From positions 62,001 to 126,000 of the forward strand of contig NZ_AUFP01000006.1 in assembly GCF_000426565.1 (NCBI RefSeq): a DNA stretch of 64,000 bases, written 5' to 3'. Both the position numbers and the translations under genes were made by a program. Below, piece by piece: positions 1 through 9,612 of this stretch. Every line of letters begins with the position of its first letter. Positions within the stretch are counted from its first letter, which is position 1. The DNA is from Segatella albensis DSM 11370 = JCM 12258. GTDB taxonomy: Bacteria > Bacteroidota > Bacteroidia > Bacteroidales > Bacteroidaceae. Below the pieces are notes generated by a model that saw only the letters and a list, made by a program, of their open reading frames with translations, had not been told where the DNA came from and did not search any database.

Positions 1-132
1 TGAACCAATTCCAAAATATATTAAAGAGACTAATATGGCTGGAATAAGTGCAATGACTACTCCATACATATTCTTCTCGACCGTCTCATTTCCATGAGCA
101 TGGGGTGAAAGAGAAACTATTAATTTTCCCAT
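1..132 (-). CDS. rnfD: RnfD, electron transport complex subunit D (N-terminal part only)
   Basis: Partial gene running off the left edge. Reading leftwards from an ATG at 130-132, the frame is open to base 1 and gives about 44 residues beginning MGKLIVSLSPHAHG, then a hydrophobic stretch that starts the first membrane helix. The SPH motif close to the start is typical of RnfD/RsxD N-termini. RnfD is an integral membrane subunit with covalently bound flavin in the ion-translocating ferredoxin:NAD+ oxidoreductase. It starts 12 bases after the rnfC stop, so it continues the rnfB-rnfC operon. The flavin-binding site is outside the window. The identification rests on the short N-terminus plus operon order. 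Confidence 0.85.
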   Translation of the reverse strand, partial: MGKLIVSLSPHAHGNETVEKNMYGVVIALIPAILVSLIYFGIGS

Positions 133-144
133 CTTTATTATGAT

Positions 145-1494
145 TTATTTCTTTTGTCTACTTTTAATGATACTCATCACTGCGCCTTTACCTTGCAAGA
201 TGTTATCGAGTATAGGGCGATGAGAAGGACACGTGAACTGACATGATCCACAACTGATGCAACTTGTGACATCTTCTTGCTCCAAACGCTCGTATTCTTT
301 CATACTCGACAATGTGGCAAGCAGATATGGTTCTAATCCCATAGGACAGGCATCGACACATTTACCACAACGAATACATGGTTGGATGCTCTTTCTATGT
401 GCATCAAAACCCGAAAGTACTGTAATAGAGTTAGTACCCTTGCATACTGGCACATCCAAACTCATTACCGCTTTACCCATCATCGGACCGCCTGCAAGTA
501 CCTTATTGTCACCATCAGGTAATCCGCCACAAGAGTCTATCAATTGACTAAATGGCGTTCCCATTCTTACCAAAAAGTTGCCTGGATTCTTGATTTCTTT
601 GCCTGTAACAGTGGTATATCTCTCAAAGAGGGGCTTATGTTTCATTACTGCCTGATACACAGCAAAAGCTGTTCCTACATTCTGCACAATAGCACCTACA
701 TTTACAGGAATAGCAGGTGGTGCTGGTACTTGACGATGAATCACAGCATCCACCAACTGTTTTTCTCCTCCCTGAGGATATTTCTTAGCAAGTGGTACAA
801 TCTCTATATTCTGAATGTCAGCAGTTTTTTCCTCAAATAGTTGAATAGCTTTAGGTTTATTATCTTCTATACCGATATAGGCTTTGTCTACTTTGGCAGC
901 TTTCATCAACAGACGAACGCCCTCAATGATTTCATCACTGTGTTCCATCATCAGGCGATAATCAGATGTGATATATGGTTCACATTCTACACCATTAATG
1001 ATAACACACTCTGCCTTAGCAGTAGGTGGAGGACAAAGTTTGATAAATGTAGGGAAACCTGCTCCACCCATACCTGTGACTCCTGCGACTTTGATTCTCT
1101 CAATAATCTCCTCAGGAGTTAGTTCAGGATGATCAGAAAGTTTTTCTAGTTTATCTGTTCTGTCTATATTCTCTTCCCATTCATCACCTTCTACATTGAT
1201 GATAATCACTGGTTTTCTATATCCAGTAGCATCAATACTGGTATCAATCTTTGCAACTGTTCCCGAAACAGAACTGTAAATAGGAGCACTTACAAAGCCA
1301 CCAGCTTCTGCAATCAATGTTCCAACCTTTACTTTGTCTCCACGCTGTACAACAGGTTTTGCAGGGGCTCCAATATGCTGACTCAAAGGAAATATTGCTT
1401 GCTTAGGGAGAGCAGCAACCTGCGTAGACATCTCTGCGGTAATCTTATTCTCATCAGGATGTACACCTCCTAAATGAAATGTATGTATTTTCAT
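145..1494 (-). CDS. rnfC: RnfC, electron transport complex subunit C
   Basis: A 449-residue subunit of the membrane Rnf complex, which couples electron transfer between ferredoxin and NAD+ to ion pumping. The N-terminal part is barrel-sandwich-like (about 1-110). A glycine-rich GMGGAGFPT near 140 belongs to the NADH/FMN-binding fold shared with NuoF. Two 4Fe-4S clusters lie at the C-terminus: Cys373, 376, 379, 383 and Cys412, 415, 418, 422. The length fits the short RnfC form without the long C-terminal repeats of gammaproteobacteria. The start overlaps the rnfB stop by 4 bases, indicating translational coupling. In anaerobic Bacteroidales this complex is a main energy-conserving step; the direction of electron flow is inferred from the family. 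Confidence 0.95.
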   Translation of the reverse strand: MKIHTFHLGGVHPDENKITAEMSTQVAALPKQAIFPLSQHIGAPAKPVVQRGDKVKVGTLIAEAGGFVSAPIYSSVSGTVAKIDTSIDATGYRKPVIIINVEGDEWEENIDRTDKLEKLSDHPELTPEEIIERIKVAGVTGMGGAGFPTFIKLCPPPTAKAECVIINGVECEPYITSDYRLMMEHSDEIIEGVRLLMKAAKVDKAYIGIEDNKPKAIQLFEEKTADIQNIEIVPLAKKYPQGGEKQLVDAVIHRQVPAPPAIPVNVGAIVQNVGTAFAVYQAVMKHKPLFERYTTVTGKEIKNPGNFLVRMGTPFSQLIDSCGGLPDGDNKVLAGGPMMGKAVMSLDVPVCKGTNSITVLSGFDAHRKSIQPCIRCGKCVDACPMGLEPYLLATLSSMKEYERLEQEDVTSCISCGSCQFTCPSHRPILDNILQGKGAVMSIIKSRQKK

Positions 1495-2378
1495 GCTTTC
1501 TCCTCCTCTTTTATATTACTCTCTGTCTTCTCTATATTGGCAGTTGATTTGCGTACTGGGAAATTTACTTTAACGATAGCTCCGGTAGGACATTCGTCAA
1601 CACACTTTGTACACATTCTACATTTATTGTAGTCTATATAAGATAGATTATTCTCTATCGTGATAGCCTCGAATTTACATACCTTCTGACACTTTCCGCA
1701 TCCTATACATGCTACAGCACAGTTTTTCCGAGCAACTGCTCCTTTATCTTTGTTAACACATTGCACATAAACTCTACGACCTTTAGGACCTTTCTTTCGC
1801 AACTCCATAATATGTCGCGGACAAGCCTTGGTACATGCTCCACATGAGGTACATTTTTCTTCATCGACCTCTGGTAAACCTGTGGATGGATTGATATGAA
1901 TGGCATCAAACTGACAAGCAGCAACGCAATCTCCACATCCTAGGCAGCCATATCCGCATCCCGTTTCACCTGCACAGGTAGAATGCATGGCAGCACAAGT
2001 ATGCAAACCATCATATTCGGCAATACGTGGACGGAATTCACACGTTCCATTACATCTTACAACAGCCACCATAGGCTCTGTGTTTGCCATGGCCATACCT
2101 AGGAGGTCTGATACTTTATTCATCACAAGATCACCTCCTACTGGACAACGCAGACCATCAATACTTCCTTTGTCTGCTCCCTTAACAAGTGCATCTGCCA
2201 TACCAGAACATCCGGCAAATCCGCATCCACCACAATTAGCTCCTGGCAACAGGTCGATAACCTGACCAATGCGCGGATCTTCGGTTACAGCAAACTTTTT
2301 AGAAACGAAATACAGCACTAACGATGAAACTAATGCTATGGTTCCTAAAACAAGCACTGCAATAATAATAAAATTCAT
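1491..2378 (-). CDS. rnfB: RnfB, ferredoxin-type electron transport subunit B
   Basis: A 295-residue protein with one N-terminal membrane helix (about 2-25). A 4Fe cluster motif follows with Cys49, Cys52, Cys57 and Cys78, then several ferredoxin-like CxxCxxCxxxCP motifs across residues 130-280. This matches RnfB, which takes electrons from ferredoxin and passes them to the membrane part of Rnf. It has more ferredoxin motifs than the E. coli RsxB type, as is usual in anaerobes. The C-terminal 25 residues are charged and low in complexity. It lies between the rseC-like gene (21-base gap) and rnfC (4-base overlap). Confidence 0.95.
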   Translation of the reverse strand: MNFIIIAVLVLGTIALVSSLVLYFVSKKFAVTEDPRIGQVIDLLPGANCGGCGFAGCSGMADALVKGADKGSIDGLRCPVGGDLVMNKVSDLLGMAMANTEPMVAVVRCNGTCEFRPRIAEYDGLHTCAAMHSTCAGETGCGYGCLGCGDCVAACQFDAIHINPSTGLPEVDEEKCTSCGACTKACPRHIMELRKKGPKGRRVYVQCVNKDKGAVARKNCAVACIGCGKCQKVCKFEAITIENNLSYIDYNKCRMCTKCVDECPTGAIVKVNFPVRKSTANIEKTESNIKEEEKA

Positions 2379-2399
2379 AATCTGTATTTGCTTTAGTTA

Positions 2400-2810
2400 T
2401 TATTCTATTTCAAAATGGATTCCTCTTTGAATTTTCTTCTTTGTGAGAAACAATACAATATAATAAACAGCTAGGGAACATAAGGAGGACAAGGCTGCTA
2501 ATGGTTCGTTAGCTGTAAGTATTTTGATCGTAAAGAGAGAAATAAGCATAATGGTAAGAGGTAAAATATAAGCAAGAAAATCAGCCTTGAAAGCTACGGA
2601 TTTTTTTGCGCTTATAACAACCTCGTCACCTAGTTTATAATTATGTTCTTTACAAACCTGTATATCAATCATCTTTTCCTTGGTATCAGAAGCATTACAG
2701 TGGGACGCTACTTTACATTCATTACATGCTGAATTTTGAAGTATTCTTACTCTGACAAATTCGTCACCAATAGTTTCTATAATACCCGCATGTTTTATTT
2801 TGTTGCTCAT
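2400..2810 (-). CDS. rseC: RseC/MucC-family membrane protein, first gene of the rnf operon
   Basis: A 136-residue protein with an N-terminal soluble domain holding Cys residues in the pattern NECKVASHCNAS (about 30-42), then two adjacent membrane helices at about 77-120. This is the layout of the RseC/MucC family (SoxR-reducing system), whose members sit next to rnf genes in many Bacteroidetes. The exact role in this phylum is not established; a part in Rnf assembly or redox tuning is inferred from position. A TATCTTTG promoter box lies about 45 bases upstream, making this the probable first gene of the operon. Confidence 0.8.
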   Translation of the reverse strand: MSNKIKHAGIIETIGDEFVRVRILQNSACNECKVASHCNASDTKEKMIDIQVCKEHNYKLGDEVVISAKKSVAFKADFLAYILPLTIMLISLFTIKILTANEPLAALSSLCSLAVYYIVLFLTKKKIQRGIHFEIE

Positions 2811-2855
2811 GTTGTTAAATTTAGGTAGTCGATTGGTAAGTCGACTTTACAAATG

Positions 2856-2863
2856 CAAAGATA
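2856..2863 (-). promoter_or_regulatory. -7 box for the rseC-rnf operon
   Basis: TATCTTTG on the minus strand fits the Bacteroidetes -7 consensus TAnnTTTG and lies 46 bases upstream of the rseC-like ATG. No clear TTTG -33 element is seen at 19-21 bp. Confidence 0.55.
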
Positions 2864-2937
2864 ATATTTTCTATGAAAATAATAATATTTTTTTGTAAAA
2901 AAGTCATGAAAACATTTTCTTAGTCAGAAAAAAAACT

Positions 2938-2945
2938 TATATTTG
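2938..2945 (+). promoter_or_regulatory. -7 box for the gene at 2963
   Basis: TATATTTG matches TAnnTTTG. Only a weak T-rich element is found at -33. The box ends 17 bases before the ATG, so the leader would be very short. It is divergent from the rseC-rnf promoter. Confidence 0.5.
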
Positions 2946-2962
2946 CATTAAAATCAAATCAT

Positions 2963-3403
2963 ATGAAAGCAACAGAACAAACTATCCAACAAATCGGGCG
3001 GTTTATTAATAAAATCGCTGAAAAATTCCCTCTTCAGGAAGAGATTAATATGCTTACTGATATTCATATCAGAGTATCACAAGATAATGGTGATATGATA
3101 GCGTATGATGACAATGATCATGAAATCACACGTTGCGTCATTGAACAGTGGATTGAATGTAAAGAAGAGGCTTTCTATGATCAGGTTTTACTGCAACTAA
3201 GAAGTAACTTTAAAAAGAATGCTAACACTGTGGATAATCTAGGACTACTAAAGCCTTATAGCTTTGTCCTCGAAAATGATGACTGCGAAAATATGGGAGA
3301 AATCTATATGGCTGATGACGACACTGTAATCATAGGTGGAGATATTATGCCTGATTTAGATAAAGATTTAGACAATTTTCTTTCCACCTTATTAAATAAA
3401 TAA
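2963..3403 (+). CDS. Conserved-looking hypothetical protein, 146 aa
   Basis: I do not recognise a named family. The product is soluble and acidic, with no signal peptide or membrane segment. The C-terminal third is rich in Asp and reads DDDTVIIGGDIMPDLDKDLD, which could bind a metal or simply be an acidic tail. A promoter-like box lies directly upstream, and codon use resembles the neighbours, so it is probably a real gene. It stands alone between divergent rseC-rnf and the convergent GH25 gene. The stop is 6 bases from the end of that gene, so the two transcripts meet tail to tail. Function cannot be assigned. Confidence 0.75.
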   Translation: MKATEQTIQQIGRFINKIAEKFPLQEEINMLTDIHIRVSQDNGDMIAYDDNDHEITRCVIEQWIECKEEAFYDQVLLQLRSNFKKNANTVDNLGLLKPYSFVLENDDCENMGEIYMADDDTVIIGGDIMPDLDKDLDNFLSTLLNK

Positions 3404-3409
3404 ATCTCT

Positions 3410-4264
3410 TTATTCGCCAGCCATACATAATTTCTTCAGGTCGTAAAAAGAGCCATTGTAAATGTTAAAGTCTACATATCCCCTTATACCTGGAAGTTTA
3501 CCTGCATCTGTGTGCTGCCAAAATTTCCAAGCTCCTTGGTATTCTATTTTATCTACATAATAATGTGCTATCCAATAAGGATAATCGTCGAATACTGGGG
3601 CACTTAGATAATTCATTTTAAACTTATAGTTGGTATACAAGATTGGTTTTACATGGTATTTATCTTCTACGATATGTAACCATGTGAGTACATCACGTTG
3701 GAAGTCTTCGACTTTCTGATTTATTGGCTTATGCTCGATATCTAAAACTGGAGGAAGATCACCACCTGTCAAATGTACCTTATTAAGAAAGAAATAAGCT
3801 TGAGCTCGTGGAGAACTCTTTAAACTCCAAAAGTGATATGCGCCACGAATAAATCCATATTCACGGGCATTATAAAAATTATTTCTGAAATTTGGATCTA
3901 ACTTTGTAGAACCTTCCGTAGATTTGATAAACACAAAGCGAATAGGACAGTTGTTTATCATACCATGTTTTAGTTTGTCCCAGTCTATCTCGCCTTGATA
4001 ATGGGAGATGTCGATACCTTGTATCTCATATCCGTTCGGATAGTTGACATCACCATAAAGTGCTCGCCATCTAAATCCTGTAGGACCAACAAAGAAATAA
4101 TAAAATACCCAAACATAGGCTACAACAGTAGCTATACCTCCTAGCCACCATGCCCACCGAGGATATTTATGAAAAAAAGGAAAGGAACCATGAGAAATAC
4201 TCTTAGCCCTTCTTCGAGAATTCGAAGATGACTTTTTCTGAGTATTTTTCCTGGTTCCTGACAT
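3410..4264 (-). CDS. GH25 family lysozyme-like muramidase, membrane-anchored
   Basis: A 284-residue protein with a basic Ser/Lys/Arg-rich N-terminus, one membrane helix at about 38-60, then a glycoside hydrolase family 25 domain. Signature elements are GIDISHYQG with Asp85 and LDIE with Asp175 and Glu177, the acidic residues expected in the GH25 active site. The family cleaves the beta-1,4 bond between N-acetylmuramic acid and N-acetylglucosamine. The topology suggests an inner-membrane anchor with the catalytic domain in the periplasm, pointing to peptidoglycan remodelling rather than secretion. It lies 25 bases after the pfp stop on the same strand and might be co-transcribed, though function gives no reason for it. 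Confidence 0.9.
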   Translation of the reverse strand: MSGTRKNTQKKSSSNSRRRAKSISHGSFPFFHKYPRWAWWLGGIATVVAYVWVFYYFFVGPTGFRWRALYGDVNYPNGYEIQGIDISHYQGEIDWDKLKHGMINNCPIRFVFIKSTEGSTKLDPNFRNNFYNAREYGFIRGAYHFWSLKSSPRAQAYFFLNKVHLTGGDLPPVLDIEHKPINQKVEDFQRDVLTWLHIVEDKYHVKPILYTNYKFKMNYLSAPVFDDYPYWIAHYYVDKIEYQGAWKFWQHTDAGKLPGIRGYVDFNIYNGSFYDLKKLCMAGE

Positions 4265-4289
4265 TATATTATACTATTTATAGTATTAC

Positions 4290-5933
4290 TTACTTATTCT
4301 GCTCTAATGCAAGAGTCTTGGTAGGCTGATCACATACATCAGCAGGACCCCAATACTGGATAGGACCTGGATATACATACTTAGTCTCTACAGCAAGCTC
4401 ATCACGCATAGCAGCCCAAGCCTTGAATGGAGCGCCATCAAGTTCAACAAGAGCCTTACGGATAACTGGCTTCATTTCACCATTACGCTTCTCCATGTTC
4501 ATCATCATTGTGATAGGCACACCACCAGCTTTCCAGTTGTCTGTAGTATCTGTAGTGTTCTTAACAATTGCCATGTAACCTGTCTTACCAGCAGCAATCA
4601 ACTGGGCAGCTGATGTACCAAGAGCATAGCAATAGTCTGCATCAAAGTTAGAAGGAGCAGCACAACGACCCTCGTAACCGAAGAAGTGGTGCTGAGCAGC
4701 GAACTTGCCTGTAAACTTACCATCCTTCTTCCACTTATCAAGGAGTGCGCCAACCATATCGCTAAGTAACTTCTCTGTCTCGATAAGTGATACCTGAACG
4801 TTTCCGTGAGGGTCACGATCGAGAGAAAGCTGACGAGCAACACCTTCTGGTAAAGTCTCGAATGTAGCTGCATTTTCCTTAGAAAGGTGCTCAAGGATAT
4901 ACTTACGCTGAGCATCTTTGTCAAGATCCTTGTAATCTGCGCCATGAGCTGCGAGCAAGTCATTCAACTCTTGGATAAGACGACCAATAGCTGGGATGAA
5001 CTCGATCAAACCTTCTGGTACAAGAACAACACCAAAGTTATTGCCCTTCTCAGCACGTTTTGCAACTACAGTTGCTATCTGCTCAACGATCTGATTCAAA
5101 GTCATATCCTTAGCCTGAACTTCCTCAGAAATCAAACAGATGTTAGGCTGTGTCTGAAGAGCACACTCAAGAGCAATATGAGAAGCTGAACGACCCATCA
5201 ACTTAACGAAATGCCAATATTTGCGAGCTGAGTTACAGTCACGCTCAATATTACCAATAAGCTCTGAATATGTCTTTGTTGCTGTATCGAAACCGAAAGA
5301 AGTCTCAATCTGATCATTCTTCAAGTCACCATCAATAGTCTTAGGGCAACCGATTACCTGTACACCATACTTCTTAGCAGCATAGTACTCTGCCAATACA
5401 CAAGCATTTGTATTAGAATCATCACCACCAATAATAACAATGGCTTTAATGTCAAGTTTACGAATGATCTGAAGACCCTTCTCAAACTGATCCTCTTTCT
5501 CCAACTTGGTACGACCTGAACCAATCATATCGAAACCACCAGTATTACGATAGTTTGCAAGGAATTCTTCTGTAATCTCAATATAGTTATGGTCTACTAA
5601 ACCACCAGGACCCATCAAGAAACCATAAAGACGATTCTCTGGGTTCAACTTCTTTACTGTATCAAATAATCCTGAAATAACATTGTGACCACCAGGAGCC
5701 TGACCACCTGACAAGATAACACCGATGTTGATTTTCGCATTGTTAGCTTCTGTACCAGGTACAAACTCTATCAATGGCATGCCATAAGTGTTAGGGAACA
5801 ACTTCTTGATTTCTTCCTGATCACCAACACTCTGAGTTGGTTTACCTTCACTAATCTTAACTGCACCTTGGAGAGCCTTTGGCAACTTTGGCTGATAAGC
5901 AGCTCTCTCCTTCTGCAATGCACTAATTTCCAT
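4290..5933 (-). CDS. pfp: Pyrophosphate--fructose 6-phosphate 1-phosphotransferase (PPi-PFK)
   Basis: A 547-residue enzyme that reversibly phosphorylates fructose 6-phosphate with pyrophosphate instead of ATP. The start at 5933 gives MEISALQKE; an upstream in-frame ATG at 5975 would add 14 residues but falls beside the promoter box and is unlikely. PPi specificity is visible in GGDDS (169-173, Asp where ATP enzymes have Gly) and PKTIDGD (197-203, Lys after Pro). The length fits the long clade shared by Bacteroidetes and plants. This is likely a central glycolytic step here and saves ATP during fermentation. It is monocistronic or heads a pair with the GH25 gene. Confidence 0.95.
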   Translation of the reverse strand: MEISALQKERAAYQPKLPKALQGAVKISEGKPTQSVGDQEEIKKLFPNTYGMPLIEFVPGTEANNAKINIGVILSGGQAPGGHNVISGLFDTVKKLNPENRLYGFLMGPGGLVDHNYIEITEEFLANYRNTGGFDMIGSGRTKLEKEDQFEKGLQIIRKLDIKAIVIIGGDDSNTNACVLAEYYAAKKYGVQVIGCPKTIDGDLKNDQIETSFGFDTATKTYSELIGNIERDCNSARKYWHFVKLMGRSASHIALECALQTQPNICLISEEVQAKDMTLNQIVEQIATVVAKRAEKGNNFGVVLVPEGLIEFIPAIGRLIQELNDLLAAHGADYKDLDKDAQRKYILEHLSKENAATFETLPEGVARQLSLDRDPHGNVQVSLIETEKLLSDMVGALLDKWKKDGKFTGKFAAQHHFFGYEGRCAAPSNFDADYCYALGTSAAQLIAAGKTGYMAIVKNTTDTTDNWKAGGVPITMMMNMEKRNGEMKPVIRKALVELDGAPFKAWAAMRDELAVETKYVYPGPIQYWGPADVCDQPTKTLALEQNK

Positions 5934-5976
5934 AATTCTATTATAATTGTTAATATTGAAAGTTCTAAAAACCATG

Positions 5977-5984
5977 CAAATTTA
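5977..5984 (-). promoter_or_regulatory. -7 box for pfp
   Basis: TAAATTTG on the minus strand matches TAnnTTTG. A TTTG lies 24 bp further upstream, slightly outside the usual spacing. The box is 43 bases upstream of the chosen ATG at 5933 and only just upstream of the longer ORF start, which supports the shorter protein. Confidence 0.5.
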
Positions 5985-6079
5985 ACTTTTTTTTTCGAGA
6001 TATGGAAACAAAAACAAGTAAAATCATTTTTTTAAGATATTTTTTCTCTTTATAATTGCCTATTTCTCCAAAAAATTAC

Positions 6080-6087
6080 TATCTTTG
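6080..6087 (+). promoter_or_regulatory. -7 box for the gene at 6117
   Basis: TATCTTTG matches TAnnTTTG, with ATTG 21 bp upstream as a near match to the -33 element. It ends 29 bases before the ATG at 6117 and is divergent from pfp. Confidence 0.55.
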
Positions 6088-6116
6088 AACTTGTAAACAA
6101 TCTAAAGAGAAAAATT

Positions 6117-6392
6117 ATGAGTAACAAAAGAGATCTAAAACGCACAATAAATTACATTTGCAGTGATTTATTTGCAGAGTGTGTAGCAGCTTCTTTGTAT
6201 GGTAATCAAAAATCTTCTACAGAGAATACAGATGCTTTGTTAACTTCTATTTTATTAGTTCATAGTGATTATGTACGTAGAATTTCTCATCCTGAGCCTG
6301 GAATTCCTCAAAAGAAATTTTACAAGATATTAATTGAAGACTTCAATAAGCAAGTGAATGAACTAATCGATCAAATTGCAAATCTAGGTTAG
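6117..6392 (+). CDS. Hypothetical protein, 91 aa
   Basis: I recognise no family. The small soluble protein starts MSNKRDLKR and has two likely amphipathic helices (about 5-27 and 68-90) around a loop containing RRISHPEPGIP. No signal peptide or Cys cluster is present. A good promoter box sits 29 bases upstream and the stop is 4 bases before the acyltransferase start, so this is probably the first gene of an operon with 6397-6954 and the golvesin-like gene. Any link to lipid or envelope work is only contextual. Confidence 0.7.
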   Translation: MSNKRDLKRTINYICSDLFAECVAASLYGNQKSSTENTDALLTSILLVHSDYVRRISHPEPGIPQKKFYKILIEDFNKQVNELIDQIANLG

Positions 6393-6396
6393 ATAC

Positions 6397-6954
6397 ATGG
6401 TAAAAGAGTTCTGTAATTGGGTATTGTACGAGAAACTGGGGTGGAAGAAAAATATTACAGTAGGTAATTATGACAAATACATTATTTGTTTTGCACCTCA
6501 TACTAGTAATTGGGATTTGTTTTTAGGACTGCTCTTCGCTCATGCAGAAGGGATGACTCCTAATTTCCTGATGAAAAAAGAATGGTTCTTCTGGCCTCTT
6601 GGACCAATTTTCAAGAAAATGGGTGGTATCCCTGTATATCGCAGTAAACATACAAGGATGACAGAGGCAATGGCAGAAACAGCTAAGAAAAGAGAAAAGT
6701 TTGTGCTATGTATTACACCAGAAGGAACTAGAAGTCTGAATCCTGATTGGAAAAAAGGATTTTACTATATTGCCCAAGGAGCTAACATCCCCATTTTATT
6801 ATATGGTGTGGACTATAAACAAAAATTGATTCAGTGCACCAAAGTGATAATTCCAAATGGTGACATAGAATCTCAAATGAAAGAAATCAAACTATATTTT
6901 AAAGATTTCAAGGGTAAGAAACCTGAGAAATTTACAATTGGAGATATTTGTTAA
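6397..6954 (+). CDS. Lysophospholipid acyltransferase family protein (PlsC-like)
   Basis: A 185-residue protein with the two hallmark motifs of the glycerol-phosphate acyltransferase superfamily: HTSNWD (His35, Asp40; the HxxxxD catalytic pair) and PEGTR at 108-112 (substrate phosphate binding). It is shorter than PlsC of phospholipid synthesis and lacks strong membrane helices. It resembles the small stand-alone acyltransferases common in Bacteroidetes that act on lysophospholipid, ornithine or related lipids; the acceptor cannot be told from sequence. The gene begins 4 bases after the 91-residue hypothetical and its end overlaps the TTG start of the next gene by 17 bases. Confidence 0.85.
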   Translation: MVKEFCNWVLYEKLGWKKNITVGNYDKYIICFAPHTSNWDLFLGLLFAHAEGMTPNFLMKKEWFFWPLGPIFKKMGGIPVYRSKHTRMTEAMAETAKKREKFVLCITPEGTRSLNPDWKKGFYYIAQGANIPILLYGVDYKQKLIQCTKVIIPNGDIESQMKEIKLYFKDFKGKKPEKFTIGDIC

Positions 6955-9583
6955 GGTTTATAAGTTGAACAAAAAAATTTTAGACAAAGCCTATAAGGCT
7001 TCTTTTTGGTGTGGATTACTTCTCTTTTCTTCTACTACTGCCACAGCACAGTATTTAGATGGAGACACGCATGCTTGGGGAAGCATTGAGTACAACGATG
7101 ATCCCTGGGTGTTCCGTGTGTCTCGTAAAAATTTGATTACGGATGGGTTGTTAAACAGACATGTCGCAATATGGGCATCTCATGGACGTTATTACGATAA
7201 TGACAAGGGCTTTTGGAAATGGCAAAGACCATATTTATTTGGAACAACAGAGGATCTATTTACTCAGACTATCGTTGTACCCTATTTGATTCCTATGCTT
7301 GAAAATGCAGGAGCTGTAGTTTTCACCCCAAGGGAAAGAGATTGGCAAAAGAATGAAATTATTGTAGATAATGATGATGCCACCTCTTCTTATTACCAAG
7401 AAACAAATAATGGTAAAAAATGGCAGAGTTGTGATTCCATTGGCTTTAGAAATGTCAACGGAATTCTACATGATGGAGAAAATCCATTTCAAAGAGGCAC
7501 AGTAAGACAAGCGAAAACTTCAAAAAAGAAAAAAATAAGCACCGTTTCATATAGACCCAATTTCCCAGAATCGGGTAAATATGCTGTCTATGTAAGTTAT
7601 CAGACGCTACCCAAAAGTGTTAAGGACGCCCAGTATTATGTAGTACATAAGGGTATCAGAACTGAATTTACAGTAAACCAAACTATGGGTAGCGGTACTT
7701 GGGTTTATCTAGGTACTTTTGATTTTGATAAAGGATATAGTGATGATAATCAGGTTATCGTCACAAATTATTCCTCTCATCGCGGTATTGTCACTACAGA
7801 CGCTGTCAGATTTGGCGGAGGAATGGGTAATATCGAAAGAGGAGGCTCTATCTCCGGGCTTCCTCGTTGTTTGGAAGGAGCCAGATACTATGCACAATGG
7901 GCTGGCGCTCCTTATAGTATATATAGTGGACGACATGGTAGCAATGATTATGCAGATGATATCAACAGCAGGTCGCTAATGACAAACTGGCTTGCAGGGG
8001 GAAGCGTATATGTTCCTTCCCTGAACGGCAAGAAGGTTCCTATTGAATTGTCTTTGGCCGTTCATAGTGATGCCGGATATGCACCTAACGGGAAAGATAT
8101 CACCGGAAGTCTTGCGATATGTACAACAGAATTTAATGACTGTGTTCTAAATTCTGGAATCAGCAGAATGGCTTCATACGACTTCGCTGAAGCTCTTTTA
8201 AAAAATATAAAAACTGATATCATTGCACGGTATCATACTTGGAACAATAGGTATCTCTGGGATAGAAACTATTCAGAAACACGTTTACCAGCTGTTCCTT
8301 CAGCTATTATAGAAACACTTTCTCATCAGTCTTTCCCAGATGTGAAGTTAGCACAAGATCCTTGGTTTAAATTTACAATAGCTCGTAGTATATATAAAAC
8401 AATTTTACGATTTATAAATTCCAATCATGGTAAAGCCTATAAGATTCAGCCCTTACCACCCAAGAGTTTTGGTATTCATTTGGACGACAACGGAAAAGCT
8501 ACTTTAAAATGGTCTGAGCAAATTGACCTTCAAGAGAAAACAGCAGTACCATCCGGTTATATTGTATATACATCTATTGACAATCAAGGATTTGACAATG
8601 GTACATACATTAATAGTTCTTCCATGTCTCTAGATCTACAACCAGGATTACAATATTCTTTTAAAATAACTGCCGTAAATTCTGGTGGAGAAAGTTTCCC
8701 ATCAGAGACTTTATCGGCAACATACAACTCACTATCGCCATATAAGATATTGATAGTTAACAACTTCCACAGATTAGCTTCACCACAAGTTGTAGACAAT
8801 GATAAGTCACAAGGCTTTGATTTCAATAAAGACGAAGGCGTAAGTTTTGGTTTGACAGCAGGATGGAATGGTAAACAAATTTGCTTTGATAAAAGAAGAA
8901 TGGGAATAGAAGGCCCTGGCGGTTTGGGATACTGTGGTAATGAAATGGCTGGACAATTTATTATGGGAAATACATTTGACTATCCTGTAGAACATATAAA
9001 AGCTATAAAAAGCAATCCTAACTATAGTGTGACAAGTTGCAGTGTAGAATATCTTCTAAATCACAATATCGACTTAAGTCGTTATAACGTTATAGATATT
9101 ATCTGTGGCCAAGAAAAATATGATGGTTACACACCTGAATATTATAAGACATTTACGCCAGAACTAAAGTCACTGATCAGTCAATATCAAAGTAAAGGCG
9201 GTAAACTCTTGGTCAGTGGATCGTATGTCGGTTCCGATATGTCTTTGCAAGATGATAAGGAATGGTTTAAAAATATTTTCCACGCAGAGCCTGTTGCTGC
9301 AGATTCTCTAAAATCTGATGGTAGAATATCAGGATTAGGGATGAGTTTCAACTATTATAATACATTAAACGACAAGCATTATGCCTCTACCCATTCGGAT
9401 ATTCTCATGCCCAACGGAAATGCAATCTGTGCAATGAAATATAGTGATGAAAATCCTGCTGCCGTTGCATTTAAAGACGAAAAATCATCAACCTTTGTCA
9501 TGGGATTCCCGTTTGAATGTATAAAATCAGACAATGACAAAAAAAATATAATGCAAGGTATTTTAAATTACCTATTGCATTAA
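6938..9583 (+). CDS. Secreted golvesin/amidase-like multidomain protein (xanthan lyase-type annotation)
   Basis: An 881-residue predicted exported protein. There is no ATG near the start. The frame opens at TTG 6938, and a second TTG at 6965 would begin MNKKILDKAYK; both give a signal peptide ending around TATAQ. Roughly residues 210-295 look like a golvesin C-terminal-like beta domain (YVVHKG, VTTDAVRFGGG). Residues 300-500 resemble an amidase_3-type peptidoglycan amidase region (GSNDY, LSLAVHSDAGY). A fibronectin III-like segment lies near 510-600, and the last 200 residues look like a class I glutamine-amidotransferase-like fold. The combination is common in Bacteroidetes proteins labelled xanthan lyase, but lyase activity is not supported here. 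A cell-surface or cell-wall role is inferred. Confidence 0.75.
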   Translation: MEIFVKVYKLNKKILDKAYKASFWCGLLLFSSTTATAQYLDGDTHAWGSIEYNDDPWVFRVSRKNLITDGLLNRHVAIWASHGRYYDNDKGFWKWQRPYLFGTTEDLFTQTIVVPYLIPMLENAGAVVFTPRERDWQKNEIIVDNDDATSSYYQETNNGKKWQSCDSIGFRNVNGILHDGENPFQRGTVRQAKTSKKKKISTVSYRPNFPESGKYAVYVSYQTLPKSVKDAQYYVVHKGIRTEFTVNQTMGSGTWVYLGTFDFDKGYSDDNQVIVTNYSSHRGIVTTDAVRFGGGMGNIERGGSISGLPRCLEGARYYAQWAGAPYSIYSGRHGSNDYADDINSRSLMTNWLAGGSVYVPSLNGKKVPIELSLAVHSDAGYAPNGKDITGSLAICTTEFNDCVLNSGISRMASYDFAEALLKNIKTDIIARYHTWNNRYLWDRNYSETRLPAVPSAIIETLSHQSFPDVKLAQDPWFKFTIARSIYKTILRFINSNHGKAYKIQPLPPKSFGIHLDDNGKATLKWSEQIDLQEKTAVPSGYIVYTSIDNQGFDNGTYINSSSMSLDLQPGLQYSFKITAVNSGGESFPSETLSATYNSLSPYKILIVNNFHRLASPQVVDNDKSQGFDFNKDEGVSFGLTAGWNGKQICFDKRRMGIEGPGGLGYCGNEMAGQFIMGNTFDYPVEHIKAIKSNPNYSVTSCSVEYLLNHNIDLSRYNVIDIICGQEKYDGYTPEYYKTFTPELKSLISQYQSKGGKLLVSGSYVGSDMSLQDDKEWFKNIFHAEPVAADSLKSDGRISGLGMSFNYYNTLNDKHYASTHSDILMPNGNAICAMKYSDENPAAVAFKDEKSSTFVMGFPFECIKSDNDKKNIMQGILNYLLH

Positions 9584-9612
9584 ATATTTAACCCTTTTAT
9601 AATTTAAAAATT

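Noticed and set aside
5934..5975. Longer N-terminus of pfp
   Set aside because: The extra 14 codons begin next to the -7 box and do not resemble the family start.
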